Assembly (NCBI GenBank): GCA_965263165.1
Contig: OZ253584.1
Coordinates: 372,001 to 436,000 of the forward strand
Origin: SAR202-VII-2 sp965263165
GTDB taxonomy: Bacteria > Chloroflexota > Dehalococcoidia > Lucifugimonadales > SAR202-VII-2
Direction: 5' to 3'
Length of the DNA stretch: 64,000 nt
Shown here: one piece after another, positions 9,155-18,400 of the stretch
Position numbering within the stretch: position 1 is the stretch's first letter
Layout of the letters: each line of letters opens with the position of its first letter
The notes under the pieces: model-generated
What the model was told of the DNA's origin: nothing
Databases searched by the model: none
The model's input: the letters and a program-made list of their open reading frames with translations, nothing else
Made by a program: the position numbers and the translations under genes

Positions 9155-9191
9155 GCGGGGGAGAGCCGGAGTCTGTTCGACTCTCCCCCGC
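9155..9191 (+). terminator. Hairpin between dctP and dctQ
   Basis: GCGGGGGAGAG (9155-9165) pairs perfectly with CTCTCCCCCGC (9181-9191) around a 15-base loop. A short CTTTC follows, but there is no long U-tract. Its place just after the dctP stop suggests an attenuating or mRNA-stabilising hairpin that raises the ratio of binding protein to permease. Confidence 0.6.
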
Positions 9192-9230
9192 TTTCGACTC
9201 TCACAGCCTAGCAGGAAACGGCACCAAGCC

Positions 9231-9794
9231 ATGGCAAGCTTGAAGCACACCTACGGTCAGAAAAAAGCCGTCATGCGGTTCCCCGTCTTGGTGCGGTTCG
9301 TCAACCTCGTCAACGGCTTCTTGATGTGGCCCTCCATGATCCTCGTTTTTCTCATGCTGGTGACGGTTGTCTATGACGTGATGTCGCGGACCCTCTTCAA
9401 CGCCCCCGTCCTCTGGATCCCCGACATCAACGAGTACATGGTGGTCTACATGGCCTTCGTCCCCGCCGGGCTGATCCTCATGATGGACGGGCACATCAAG
9501 ATCACCCTCGTGACGGAGCGGCTGGGCTTCCGGGCCCGGCGCGTATCGCAGACGTTGGTCAACCTCCTGGGGTTGTTCTACACCACCATCCTAATGTGGC
9601 AGGGCTCGATGCAGGCTTGGGACGTTTATCAACTGCAGGCCACGTTCCCCACCGCCGTGGGGCTGCCCCAGTTTCCCGTCAAGATCATCATCCCCATCGG
9701 CGCAGGCTGGCTGGTGTTCAACTTCCTGGTCAAGCTCTTAGCCTATGCCGGCCGGGACGAAGAGTTCATCAAATCGGAGCAGCAACACGTCTAG
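9231..9794 (+). CDS. dctQ: TRAP transporter small permease, DctQ family
   Basis: A 187-residue membrane protein with four predicted transmembrane segments (for example GFLMWPSMILVFLMLVTVVY and VVYMAFVPAGLILMM). The conserved DctQ element RTLFNAPVLWIPDINEYMVVY lies between the first two. The protein pairs with the large permease DctM to form the sodium-driven TRAP channel. It lies in the order P-Q-M with dctP upstream and dctM downstream on the same strand. The ribosome binding site is weak (GGAAACGG), in line with modest expression. Length is typical for the family. Confidence 0.9.
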   Translation: MASLKHTYGQKKAVMRFPVLVRFVNLVNGFLMWPSMILVFLMLVTVVYDVMSRTLFNAPVLWIPDINEYMVVYMAFVPAGLILMMDGHIKITLVTERLGFRARRVSQTLVNLLGLFYTTILMWQGSMQAWDVYQLQATFPTAVGLPQFPVKIIIPIGAGWLVFNFLVKLLAYAGRDEEFIKSEQQHV

Positions 9795-9993
9795 GCGCCG
9801 CGACTGCTGAACGGGGCGGCATTAGGGATCGCACAAACGCGCGGCTCGCGGCCGCCCAGGCCAGAGGTGGAGCCATCGCTTACGAGCGGCGCCGCCTCTC
9901 TTGGCGGCATCGAATGCAACAAACAGTCTAGCCGCAGCCGCTGGACCGCCTTTCGAAGCTCTCGGACGGTCCGGGTAAAGGGGACGCTAAGCT

Positions 9994-11304
9994 ATGGAAT
10001 GGTGGCACATCCTCGGCCTGATGTTCGCCAGTCTTGTGTTCTTGATGGCGATCGGGTTGCCAGTTGCCTTCTCCTTTGGCCTCCTCAACGTCATCTTCGC
10101 CTTCTGGATGGTGAACGGCGTTGGCTCGCTGCGGCTCGTCGCCATCAGCTCCTACAGCAGCATCGCCACGTTCGCTTTCGTTGCCGTCCCGCTGTTCATC
10201 CTGATGGGAGAGATCATTCTCCACTCCGGCATGGCCACCATGGCCATCAACGGTGTGTCCAAATGGGTCGGCAGAGTCCCCGGCCGTCTTGGCGTCATGT
10301 CCATTCTTTCCGGGACGGTGTTCGCAGCCGCCAGCGGCTCCAGCATGGCCAGCGTGGCCACCATCGGCTCAACCATGGTCCCGGAGATGCACGCCCACGG
10401 CTACAACAAGGGCCTGAGCACCGGCGTTGTGGCCACTTCCGGCGCCCTGGCCGTCCTGATCCCGCCCAGCGGCTTGATGGTCATCTTCGGCAGCATAAGC
10501 CAGCAGTCGGTCGGCGACCTGCTCATCGCCGGCATTATTCCAGGACTCATCCTGAGTTCGCTGCTACTGGGCTACACCATCGGCATCAGCGCCCTGCGGC
10601 CCTCGATGGCCCCGGCCATGGACATCGGCGATGTCGACTGGGTCGGCCGGCTGATCGCCCTTAGAGAATTCATTCCCATCATCGTGCTCGTGCTCGTCGT
10701 CATCGGGTCCATCTTCTTCGGCATCGCTACACCAACGGAATCCGCGGCAATGGGGGCCGCCGGCGCCCTGGTTCTGGCCGCCGTCTACAGGCGATTGAAC
10801 TGGCGGATGCTCAAGGTTTCCTTCTCCAGCACGGCCATAGTCGCAGGCTTCTCCCTCCTCATAATCACCAGTTCCACCGCTTTCAGTCAGATCCTGGCCT
10901 TCACCCAGGCGGCCAACGGTCTTTCCAACTTCGTCACCGACCTCCCGCTCTCTCCCATCGTCATCATCCTCCTCATGCAGTTCGTGATCCTCATCATGGG
11001 CGGGTTCATGGACTCCCTGTCCATCATGCTGATCACGGTCCCCATTTTCTTCCCCGTTGTAAACGCCCTGGGGTTCGACCTCCTGTGGTTCTCCATCGTC
11101 ACCATGGTCAACATCGAGCTGGGCCTCATCACGCCCCCGTTCGGGCTCAACCTGTTCGTCCTCAAGGGCGTCTCTCCCCCGGACATCACCCTTATGGACA
11201 TCTTCAGGGGGATCACCCCCTTTGTGGGCTTGAACATCGCCACGTTGCTTATCGTCGTGTTCGTGCCTTCAACGGCCACCCTACTGCCGGGCTTAATGCG
11301 CTAG
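9994..11304 (+). CDS. dctM: TRAP transporter large permease, DctM family
   Basis: A 436-residue, highly hydrophobic permease with about twelve membrane segments. Family marks include GSSMASVATIGSTMVPEM near residue 115, ALAVLIPPSGLMVIFG near residue 150, ATPTESAAMGAAGALV near residue 245, and LGLITPPFGLNLFVLKG near the C-terminus. It forms the transport channel with DctQ and takes substrate from DctP. The 199-base gap after dctQ is longer than usual and shows no gene; a GGGGA ribosome binding site precedes the ATG. This is the last gene of the apparent amidohydrolase/hyuAB/TRAP operon. Confidence 0.93.
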   Translation: MEWWHILGLMFASLVFLMAIGLPVAFSFGLLNVIFAFWMVNGVGSLRLVAISSYSSIATFAFVAVPLFILMGEIILHSGMATMAINGVSKWVGRVPGRLGVMSILSGTVFAAASGSSMASVATIGSTMVPEMHAHGYNKGLSTGVVATSGALAVLIPPSGLMVIFGSISQQSVGDLLIAGIIPGLILSSLLLGYTIGISALRPSMAPAMDIGDVDWVGRLIALREFIPIIVLVLVVIGSIFFGIATPTESAAMGAAGALVLAAVYRRLNWRMLKVSFSSTAIVAGFSLLIITSSTAFSQILAFTQAANGLSNFVTDLPLSPIVIILLMQFVILIMGGFMDSLSIMLITVPIFFPVVNALGFDLLWFSIVTMVNIELGLITPPFGLNLFVLKGVSPPDITLMDIFRGITPFVGLNIATLLIVVFVPSTATLLPGLMR

Positions 11305-11347
11305 CACATCGTTCCCTCGCGTCCTCGACGGCGCCCGCATCACGCAG

Positions 11348-11389
11348 AAAAAGAAGGAGCCCAGGCTTGTTTAGCCTGGGCTCCTTCTT
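11348..11389 (-). terminator. Intrinsic terminator of the tRNA-Gly gene
   Basis: A perfect 16-bp stem (11351-11366 with 11374-11389) closes a 7-base loop. Read on the minus strand it is followed by a T-run (from the A-run at 11348-11352), the form of an intrinsic terminator for the tRNA gene at 11403-11477. On the plus strand it may also stop transcripts leaving dctM, although the T-run there is short. Confidence 0.85.
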
Positions 11390-11402
11390 GTGCGCTGCCT
11401 GG

Positions 11403-11477
11403 TGGAGCGGGCGATGGGATTCGAACCCACGACTTTTTGCTTGGGAAGCAAACACTCTACCACTGAGTTACGCCCGC
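11403..11477 (-). tRNA. tRNA-Gly (anticodon CCC)
   Basis: The minus strand folds into a full cloverleaf. The acceptor stem is GCGGGCG/CGCCCGC, the D-stem ACTC/GAGT, and the anticodon stem TTTGC/GCAAA with loop TTCCCAA. The T-arm is GTGGG-TTCGAAT-CCCAT. The anticodon CCC reads the glycine codon GGG. The discriminator base is T and the 3' CCA is encoded in the DNA (11403-11405). It is transcribed alone on the minus strand between dctM and recF, with its own extended -10 promoter and terminator. Confidence 0.95.
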
Positions 11478-11524
11478 TCGAGACCGCCGGTAGAGGAGCG
11501 CGGCCAGCCGCCGCAACCGACCCC

Positions 11525-11533
11525 ATTATAGCA
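11525..11533 (-). promoter_or_regulatory. Extended -10 promoter for tRNA-Gly
   Basis: On the minus strand TGC-TATAAT gives a consensus -10 box (11525-11530) with an upstream TG pair (extended -10). It lies about 48 bases before the mature tRNA 5' end. No good -35 hexamer is present at 16-18 bases, consistent with extended -10 promoters that do not need one. Confidence 0.55.
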
Positions 11534-11649
11534 AATATCCACCCCTCACCCGCACGACGCCACACGCAAATTGACCCCACTAGCGCTGGCCGCTACGATG
11601 GCGTCAGGTTCCCCAAGACCGCCTCGGGCGCCCTGTTGCTGCAAGGCCT

Positions 11650-12837
11650 ATGTGGATCTCCCAACTCTCCCTCCGCAACTTCCGGAACTACCGGCGCCTG
11701 GAACTCTCCCTTCCTCCGGGCCTCGTCGTCGTGGAGGGAGACAACGCGCAGGGCAAGACCAATTTGCTCGAGGCCCTGTACCTCCTCTCGATTCTGAAGT
11801 CCTTCAGGGCCCCCGTCGAGCGCGACCTCGTCAACCGTGAAGCAATGGCCAGCTTGGAAGCGGCTACAGCAACAGTCGCCGTCCACAACGAGGGCGACAG
11901 CCTCCGCATCCACTTGGCATTCCAGCCCATAGCGCCAGCCTCCTCCCTCGAACATCAAGAGACCCCCCCGTCCGTCCAGAAGTACGTGCGCATCAACGGC
12001 GCGCCCCGCTCCGTCTCCGACTCCGTCGGCAGGTTCTCCGCAGTCCTCTTCTCCGCCGACGACCTCCACGTCGTCCTTGGCTCGCCGTCAGCCAGGCGGC
12101 GGTTCATGGACGTCTTGCTCTGCCAGATGGACCGGTCGCATCTCCGCAACCTTCAGCGGTACCAGCGCGTCCTCACCCAGCGAAACCGCCTGCTGCGCGA
12201 CGCTCGCGGCTCACGCAGGGGGCTGGAGGAGGAGTTGGCCTACTGGGACGACGAGGTCGTCTCCCTGGGTTCGCAGATCGTCCTGAAGCGCAGGGAAACC
12301 GTGGCCACCTTAAGCCGTCTCGCCATTACGACTCATGCCGAGCTTACCGGCGGCGAGGAGTCTGAAGTCCACTATGCCCCCAGCGTCGGAGAGACCGCCT
12401 CAGGTCCCGATGAAATGGCAGACGCATTCCGGCAGGCCCTGGCCGAAAACCGGCGGCGCGAATTAGCCCAGGGAGTAACCGTTGCCGGCCCCCATCGGGA
12501 CGACCTCACCCTCACTGTAGAAGGTCTGCCAACAGCCACCCACGGCTCCAGAGGGCAGGCGAGAACCCAGGCCCTTGCCCTCCGGCTCGCCGAGGCCGAA
12601 GTGCTCACCCTGTATCGCGCCGGTTCCCCCGTCCTGCTTCTCGACGACGTTCTCTCCGAGATGGACCCCCGCCGGAGAGAGGAAGTCCTGCACCGCGTCT
12701 CCCGGCATCAACAGGCCATCCTCACCACCGCCGACGTCAAACAGGTCGCCGATCGGTTCCTGAGCGGCGCCCACAGGCTCCGCGTCGCGAAGGGATCGGT
12801 GGAGGCGCTGGCCCTCACATCTCCCCTCGGAGAGTAG
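11650..12837 (+). CDS. recF: DNA replication and repair protein RecF
   Basis: A 395-residue SMC-like ATPase that loads RecA at single-strand gaps together with RecOR. The N-terminal motif LRNFRNYRRLEL is diagnostic. The Walker A loop is GDNAQGKT (about residues 35-42); in most RecF proteins this is GxNGQGKT, so the middle Gly is replaced by Ala here. The ABC signature region GSRGQARTQALALRLAEAE and Walker B LLLDDVLSEMD lie near the C-terminus. The length is slightly above the usual 360-370. The gene is not next to dnaA/dnaN in this window. Confidence 0.95.
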   Translation: MWISQLSLRNFRNYRRLELSLPPGLVVVEGDNAQGKTNLLEALYLLSILKSFRAPVERDLVNREAMASLEAATATVAVHNEGDSLRIHLAFQPIAPASSLEHQETPPSVQKYVRINGAPRSVSDSVGRFSAVLFSADDLHVVLGSPSARRRFMDVLLCQMDRSHLRNLQRYQRVLTQRNRLLRDARGSRRGLEEELAYWDDEVVSLGSQIVLKRRETVATLSRLAITTHAELTGGEESEVHYAPSVGETASGPDEMADAFRQALAENRRRELAQGVTVAGPHRDDLTLTVEGLPTATHGSRGQARTQALALRLAEAEVLTLYRAGSPVLLLDDVLSEMDPRRREEVLHRVSRHQQAILTTADVKQVADRFLSGAHRLRVAKGSVEALALTSPLGE

Positions 12838-13103
12838 CGCGGACCCGGTCCAAACACCGCAAATCTCCGCCGGGCCATCGAAACGTCTGCCCGCCCGTTG
12901 GCGCAATCTGCAATATGGTGGGACCGTCTGCGCCATGTCCATGAGGCAATTGGGCGGCCGTCCCCGCCCGCGGCTGCTTGGCAAGCCGCTTGCTTTCGGG
13001 TAATCTCCGGTCGCAGGCAAGCGCGGAATCACACCCCTTCCGGCGCCCCTCCAGCAGGGGATGCGCGGCGCGCCGTTCCCTGGGGCATTTGGAGTGGAAC
13101 CCT

Positions 13104-13889
13104 TTGACGCTCCCAGAATTCAGTTTGGAAGGTCGCAATGCCGTCGTCATCGGCGGCAGCCGGGGCATAGGTAGGGGCATCGCTCGAGTCCTGGCGGAGG
13201 CCGGCGCAGACGTCGCCGTGGTCGCCCGCACGTCCACGCGCGTCCAAGAAGCCGCCCAGGAGATAAGCGGCATGGGCAGGCGGTCGGCAGGGTTCACCGT
13301 GGACGCCACCAACGCCGCAGACATGGATGCCCTGGCCCAACGCGTCGTTGAGGAGTTCGGCCCTGTGGACATACTAGCCAACAGCGTGGGCGAAAGCTTT
13401 CGGCGCCCCCTCGTCCCCCTCCCTGACGAGCCCGGCGAGGCCCTGACCCCCGAGGATTGGGGGGCCTACCTCGACCTCAACCTCTCGTCGGTCTACCAGG
13501 GGTGCCGGGCCTTCGGGCCTCATCTGCTGGACAGACGGCGGGGCAGCGTCGTCAACGTATCCTCCTTTGCCTCGATCCAGGCTCGGCCCAACATGGCGGT
13601 CTACGCTGCCGCCAAGGCCGGCATCACCCGTTTCACCGAGTCCCTCGCCATGGAGTGGGGGCCCTACGGCGTCCGGGTAAACACCCTTTCGCCCGGCGTC
13701 TTTCCCGACCCCGGCCAGATGTCTCCGGAGCAGCTCAGTCAGCACCGCCAACGCCGCTTTGACGACATTCCGCTGGGGCGCTCCGGCTCGCTGAGAGAGG
13801 TTGGCCTTCTGGCCCTGTTCCTAGCCTGCGATGCCTCCGCCTATATCACCGGCGGCAATTTCTGCATCGACGGCGGCATGACTATCTAG
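13104..13889 (+). CDS. Short-chain dehydrogenase/reductase (SDR)
   Basis: About 261 residues if translation starts at the TTG at 13104, which has GGAG nine bases upstream and places the first strand correctly. An open frame extends further upstream but lacks family similarity. The cofactor loop is GGSRGIGRG, the catalytic serine lies in VNVSSFAS and the YxxxK pair in YAAAKAG. The usual NNAG structural motif is altered to NSVG (ILANSVGES). The C-terminal GGNFCIDGGMTI is typical of classical SDRs. It reduces or oxidises an unknown alcohol or keto substrate with NAD(P). It lies alone between recF and cinA on the same strand. Confidence 0.88.
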   Translation: MTLPEFSLEGRNAVVIGGSRGIGRGIARVLAEAGADVAVVARTSTRVQEAAQEISGMGRRSAGFTVDATNAADMDALAQRVVEEFGPVDILANSVGESFRRPLVPLPDEPGEALTPEDWGAYLDLNLSSVYQGCRAFGPHLLDRRRGSVVNVSSFASIQARPNMAVYAAAKAGITRFTESLAMEWGPYGVRVNTLSPGVFPDPGQMSPEQLSQHRQRRFDDIPLGRSGSLREVGLLALFLACDASAYITGGNFCIDGGMTI

Positions 13890-14085
13890 GACAGTCACAG
13901 TCCCCCACCCGAGCGCGGGTCCACCGGCAGAGCCAGTGTGTCCACCGCGGCGGACGGGGTCAGGCTTGACCAGCGGGTCGGAAAGTCGTTGGCTGAGGAA
14001 GAGCCGGCACCGAGACCACGTCTTCGTTGTTCGACCGTTGGCCGCTGAAGAATAGCTCGTTCAAAGGCTTCACAGGGAGCAAACC

Positions 14086-15318
14086 ATGCACGCTGAGATC
14101 ATCTCAATAGGCCACGAAATCCTCATGGGTGAGATTGTGGACACCAACGCCCAATACCTCGCGTCCCGCCTGCCTTCTCTGGGTTACGAGGTCCGCTGGA
14201 TGCACCAGGTTGGCGATAACCTGGATCACGTTGTGGAAATCCTCCGCCGTTCGCTGGAGCGTTCCGACCTCGTCCTCACCACCGGGGGCCTCGGACCCAC
14301 CGCCGACGACCTCACGCGGGAGTCCATAGCAGCAGCGCTCGGAGAAGAACTCTACATCGACGACGAGCAGTTGGAAATCCTGCGCAACTGGTTCCTCAGC
14401 CGAGGCCGGGAGATGCCGTCCCGCAACCTCAAGCAGGCCCACCGCATCGCCTCCGCCACCATCCTGCCCAATCCCGTCGGCACCGCCCCCGGCTGGTGGG
14501 TGGAAAAGGGCGGCAGGATGATCGCCGCCATGCCCGGCCCTCCCCACGAGCTTCAGGTCATGTGGGAGAACCAGACCAGCGTCCGGCTCCGCGGCAAGTC
14601 CACCGGGAGGGTTGTCCTCAGCCGCACCCTTAAAACCTTCACCCTGTCCGAGGGCGAGGTCGACGAGAAAATCACACCCGTCCTCGGCCAGGACAACCCC
14701 TACGTCGGCGTCTACGCCAAGTTCGACGGCATCCACGTCCGCATCATCGCCACCGGCGACACCGAGGCCGCAGCCCTGGCCCTCCTCACCCCCACCGAGG
14801 CCCGCATCCGGGAACTCCTCGATGACACCATCTGGGGAATCGACGACGAATCCCCGGAGGAGCGCGTCGGCGAATTGCTCAAGCAGAAGGGCCTGACCCT
14901 CGCCGTGATGGAGTCGTGCAGCGGCGGCCTCCTGGCCCAGAAGATCACCGAGGTCCCCGGCGCTTCCAGCTACTTCGTCGGTGGAATCGTTTCCTACGCC
15001 ACCGAGGTCAAGGTGGCCTCCGGCGTCGACCCCGCCGTTGTCGAGCAATACGGCGTCATCAGCGCCGAGACCGCCCTCGCCATGGCGGAGGCCGTCCGAA
15101 TCAAGCTCAACGCCGACGTCGGCGTCGGCGTCACCGGGGTTGCAGGCCCCGATTCGATGGACGGGAAGCTCGCGGGAGAAGTCCACATAGGCATTGCCTA
15201 TCCGGGCGGCGTCCGCGCCATCTCGGGCAGCTACCCGCCCCGGCGTCACCTCGTCAGGAACCGGGCCGCAGTCGGCGCCCTGCTCGGTCTCTGGCAGGAA
15301 CTTCGGGCGATGGAGTAG
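14086..15318 (+). CDS. cinA: CinA family nicotinamide-nucleotide amidohydrolase
   Basis: A 410-residue, full-length two-domain CinA. The N-terminal MoeA/MogA-like domain starts EIISIGHEILMGEIVDTNAQ and carries the ligand loop TTGGLGPTADD (near residue 65). The C-terminal domain carries MESCSGGLLAQKITEVPGAS (near residue 280), where most CinA proteins read AESCTGGL, and GVTGVAGPD. CinA hydrolyses nicotinamide mononucleotide and ADP-ribose-type pyridine nucleotides in NAD salvage. The historical link with competence does not apply directly here. A GGGAG ribosome binding site precedes the ATG. The gene is monocistronic, ended by a strong hairpin. Confidence 0.94.
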   Translation: MHAEIISIGHEILMGEIVDTNAQYLASRLPSLGYEVRWMHQVGDNLDHVVEILRRSLERSDLVLTTGGLGPTADDLTRESIAAALGEELYIDDEQLEILRNWFLSRGREMPSRNLKQAHRIASATILPNPVGTAPGWWVEKGGRMIAAMPGPPHELQVMWENQTSVRLRGKSTGRVVLSRTLKTFTLSEGEVDEKITPVLGQDNPYVGVYAKFDGIHVRIIATGDTEAAALALLTPTEARIRELLDDTIWGIDDESPEERVGELLKQKGLTLAVMESCSGGLLAQKITEVPGASSYFVGGIVSYATEVKVASGVDPAVVEQYGVISAETALAMAEAVRIKLNADVGVGVTGVAGPDSMDGKLAGEVHIGIAYPGGVRAISGSYPPRRHLVRNRAAVGALLGLWQELRAME

Positions 15319-15362
15319 GCCCAACCCATTGCACCCTTAGCCCCTCCCCGCCCTGTGAACGC

Positions 15363-15400
15363 GAGAAGGCCAGCCTCTTAGTAGCGAGGCTGGCCTTCTC
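15363..15400. terminator. Bidirectional terminator between cinA and the VWA gene
   Basis: A perfect 15-bp stem (15363-15377 with 15386-15400) encloses an 8-base loop. It lies between the convergent ends of cinA (15318) and the VWA-domain gene (15433). The flanks have only short T-runs, so efficiency is uncertain, but place and symmetry fit a shared terminator. Confidence 0.75.
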
Positions 15401-15432
15401 ATCGGTAGCAGCGTTCGGGGGTGCCCCTTACA

Positions 15433-18400
15433 TCAAACGGTCAGGCGGCGGTACAGCCGCGGCAGCCGCGCCGGCAGCGACCGGATATCCCACAAAATCT
15501 CGTAGCTCATGTCCTGCATCATCGTCTTAAGGTAGTCGTGGCCCTGCTTGTCAACCGTCAGACAGAACGGCGTAACGCCCACGTGCTTGGCCTCCATCAG
15601 CGCCGTACGCGTATCGTGGACGGCATACTCCTTCTCCACTCCCTCGCGACTGTAGCCTCTGTCCTGCGGCCTGCCGTCGCTGATCAGGAACAGGAACTTA
15701 GTCCGAGCGTCCACGCTCTCCAGCTTGGAGGTCGTGTGACGGATCGCCGGCCCCATCCGCGTGGCGTGGAGCGGCGACACCTTGTCGATACGCCGCTTCA
15801 CTCGGTCGGTCAGCCGCTCCTCTAGGTCCTTTATGACATAGAACTCCACGTTCTCCCGCCCATACCCCGAGAAGCCATAGATGCCGTACACGTCGCCAAT
15901 CGCTTCCAGGGCGTTGATCAGCAGAACGATGCTCTCCTTCTCCAGGTCGATGATCCGCTTGTAGGTCCGCTTCACCCCGTTGCCCCGCCGATTGTGGAGC
16001 CAGACCATGTACTCCACCGGGTCCTCCGGGGCGTCCCAGTCATCTGAAACGCGGCGCGATTCATCAATGGCCTCCGCCGTGGACGCGCTCATGTCCAAGA
16101 GGAACGCCACCGCAACATCCCGCTCCACCTTGTTGCGGCGCCAGTAGATCTTCTCCGATGGCGTGTTCCCCGTGCGCTTGTCAACGACCGCCTCGATGAC
16201 GGCATCAATGTCGAGGTCCTCCCCGTCCACGACCCTCCGCTCCTTGCGCATCATCTCGGGCGAAATCTGTTCGAACTCCCGCTTGATTTGCGCTGCCACG
16301 ACGCCGTAGGCGGCCAGAGTCTCGTTGAAGAAATGGGAATCGCTCTCCGTGAGTATCTGCTCCCGCACCATGCACCAGGCAGGCTTGAAGTCGTTAGCGC
16401 GGAAGTCCCACTCGGGGTAGACGGCCGTCCGCGGCTCCGTGGCCTCCAGGGGCCCGCCGTCCTCGTCGACGTGGGTCATCGCCCCGTAGCCCGTATCCGA
16501 CTGCTGAAGGTCTACCCCCGCCTCCTTCATAATGTTGGTGGCGAAGGTCTCCTTCTTCTCCGGTGTGTCTCCCTCCTCCAGGTCAACCTCCACGCTCTGC
16601 TCCAGCAACTCCTCCAGCATGTCCTGTGGCGAGGCGCCTTCCTCGCCGGGGTTCATCTTGAACTGCTCTTCGCGGAGCTGGTTGAGCAACTGCGACAACT
16701 CCGGCTTGAAATCGCCCCGGTACTCCACCTCGGTGAGGTAGCTCTGCCCCTCCTCCGGGCTCAACTTCTGCTGGGACAGCATCTCCTGAACGATCTTGTC
16801 CAGTTCCTCCTCCGATAGGTCCTGGTCGTCCTCTGAGTCGCTGGTGTCCAGGGCCTCCCATTCGTCTTCGGGCACGGCCTCATTGGGGATCTGGGCAATG
16901 ATGCTATAGGCCCGTAGCGTGGCCTCGGAGGTGTCCTCGACAAGGGCCTCCGGGTGAAGCATCCGCCGCGAGATCCGCGCCAAGGCCCGCGCCTCTTTGA
17001 CGCGGCTCTTGGGAACAGGGATCCGCAGGCCAGGCTGAAGGCTCAGACGGGCCAGGAACTCAACCAGCGCTTCCCTGGCGGGCAGAAGCTCCAGAATGGG
17101 ACGCGCCCGCAGCGCGTCCTCCTGTACGTTGGCGTAGTTGTTCTTGAGCCCCCGGTACTCTAGGGACACCCGCGTATCCACTCTCTGGTCTTCAAACACT
17201 GTGAACAGGTCCAGCGACAGCCATCGGTCCCCGAAAAGATCGAAGTACCGCTGTAGCCCCGTCAGCCACACGTGCTCCGCGCTGCCCGCCTCCACCCCCC
17301 GCTCCAGGCCAGCCCCCGGAAGCTGCCCAGCCGTCGGCGTTATCCCCAACGCCAGCAGCGGCCTTAGATCCTTGAAAAGGATGGAGGGCCGGTCGTAGTC
17401 GAAGTCAAAGCTGGCGAACTCTAGGTGGGCCGTCTGATGGGTAGACATCACCTTGTACCAGGAGAAGTTCTCTCCCTTGTCCACGTAGCGGTCCACCCTA
17501 TCGGGCAGGAATACGTTGGTCCCTTCGGTGGTGGCGCGCTGCTCAGACACCCATCCAATGCTCCTGTCCACCAGCTCCTGCGCCGGATGTATCTCCACGT
17601 CCAGTCCCGTCAACGCTCGGCAGTACAGGCCAATCAGGTCCCGGATCATCTCCAACTCAACCGAGGAGGAAAGCCTCTCCAAAGTCTGCTTGGCCCGGCT
17701 GGTCTCGAGGCGGAAGAAAGCGCGGCCGCCCTCCCCGTTGTCGCGCAGCACGGCCAGCCCCTCGTTGAACCACGCCTCGAGCTGTTCGGGGGTCACCCGG
17801 GCCTGGACATCGGGAAGATTCCGCAGGAAGTCCGGCACCGCTTCCGCTGACGACGAGAGAAGGTTGCCGGCAAGCGTCAGAATGTGGCCGTGCTGCGTTG
17901 GGCTCACCTTTGCGAATGCTCTGGCCGTCTCCTGCAGAAAACCGGGCGCGTTCACCAGACCGTGCCGCACCAGATTCTCCGTCAAGGCAATATAGCGCCC
18001 ACGCTGGAGACGGTCCACCTGTGGCAGCGCCTGCCCCACAGCCTCGAACACGCCTCGAATCTCCCTCCAGTGTCTCTCAACAAGGCTGGCCGACAGCGAT
18101 AGGAAAGGCTGGTGGTGCCCCTCGATCTGCGGGAGCACTTGCGGCGCCATGATCAGGCACTCGGTGGCCAGATCGTAGGACTTCCGAGCCACCAGGTTTA
18201 TCAACGACAGGAACTGATAGAAGTCCCGAGGATTGAGGTGCTGGAGAAGCTGTGGGCTGCTTTCGAAGAACTTGGCCGCCAGCGCCGAGGACTTCCACGT
18301 GCCCACAAAGAGCCGGCGTCCCAGGTCCGCCCACTGCGGAATAACCCGCGGAGACAGAAAACCCAGCACTCCCGGTGTCGCCTTGAAGTAGGCCGCGGCC

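Noticed and set aside
12978..13103. An N-terminal extension of the SDR gene at 13104
   Set aside because: The frame is open upstream but shows no family similarity, and the TTG at 13104 has a properly spaced GGAG and begins directly before the Rossmann fold.
14104..15324. A 406-codon open frame antisense to cinA
   Set aside because: It mirrors the cinA gene, has no ribosome binding site or recognisable domain, and arises from high GC at third codon positions. The same holds for long antisense frames at 3065-3922, 5473-6198, 6089-7330, 21339-22541, 25910-26887 and 47204-48043.
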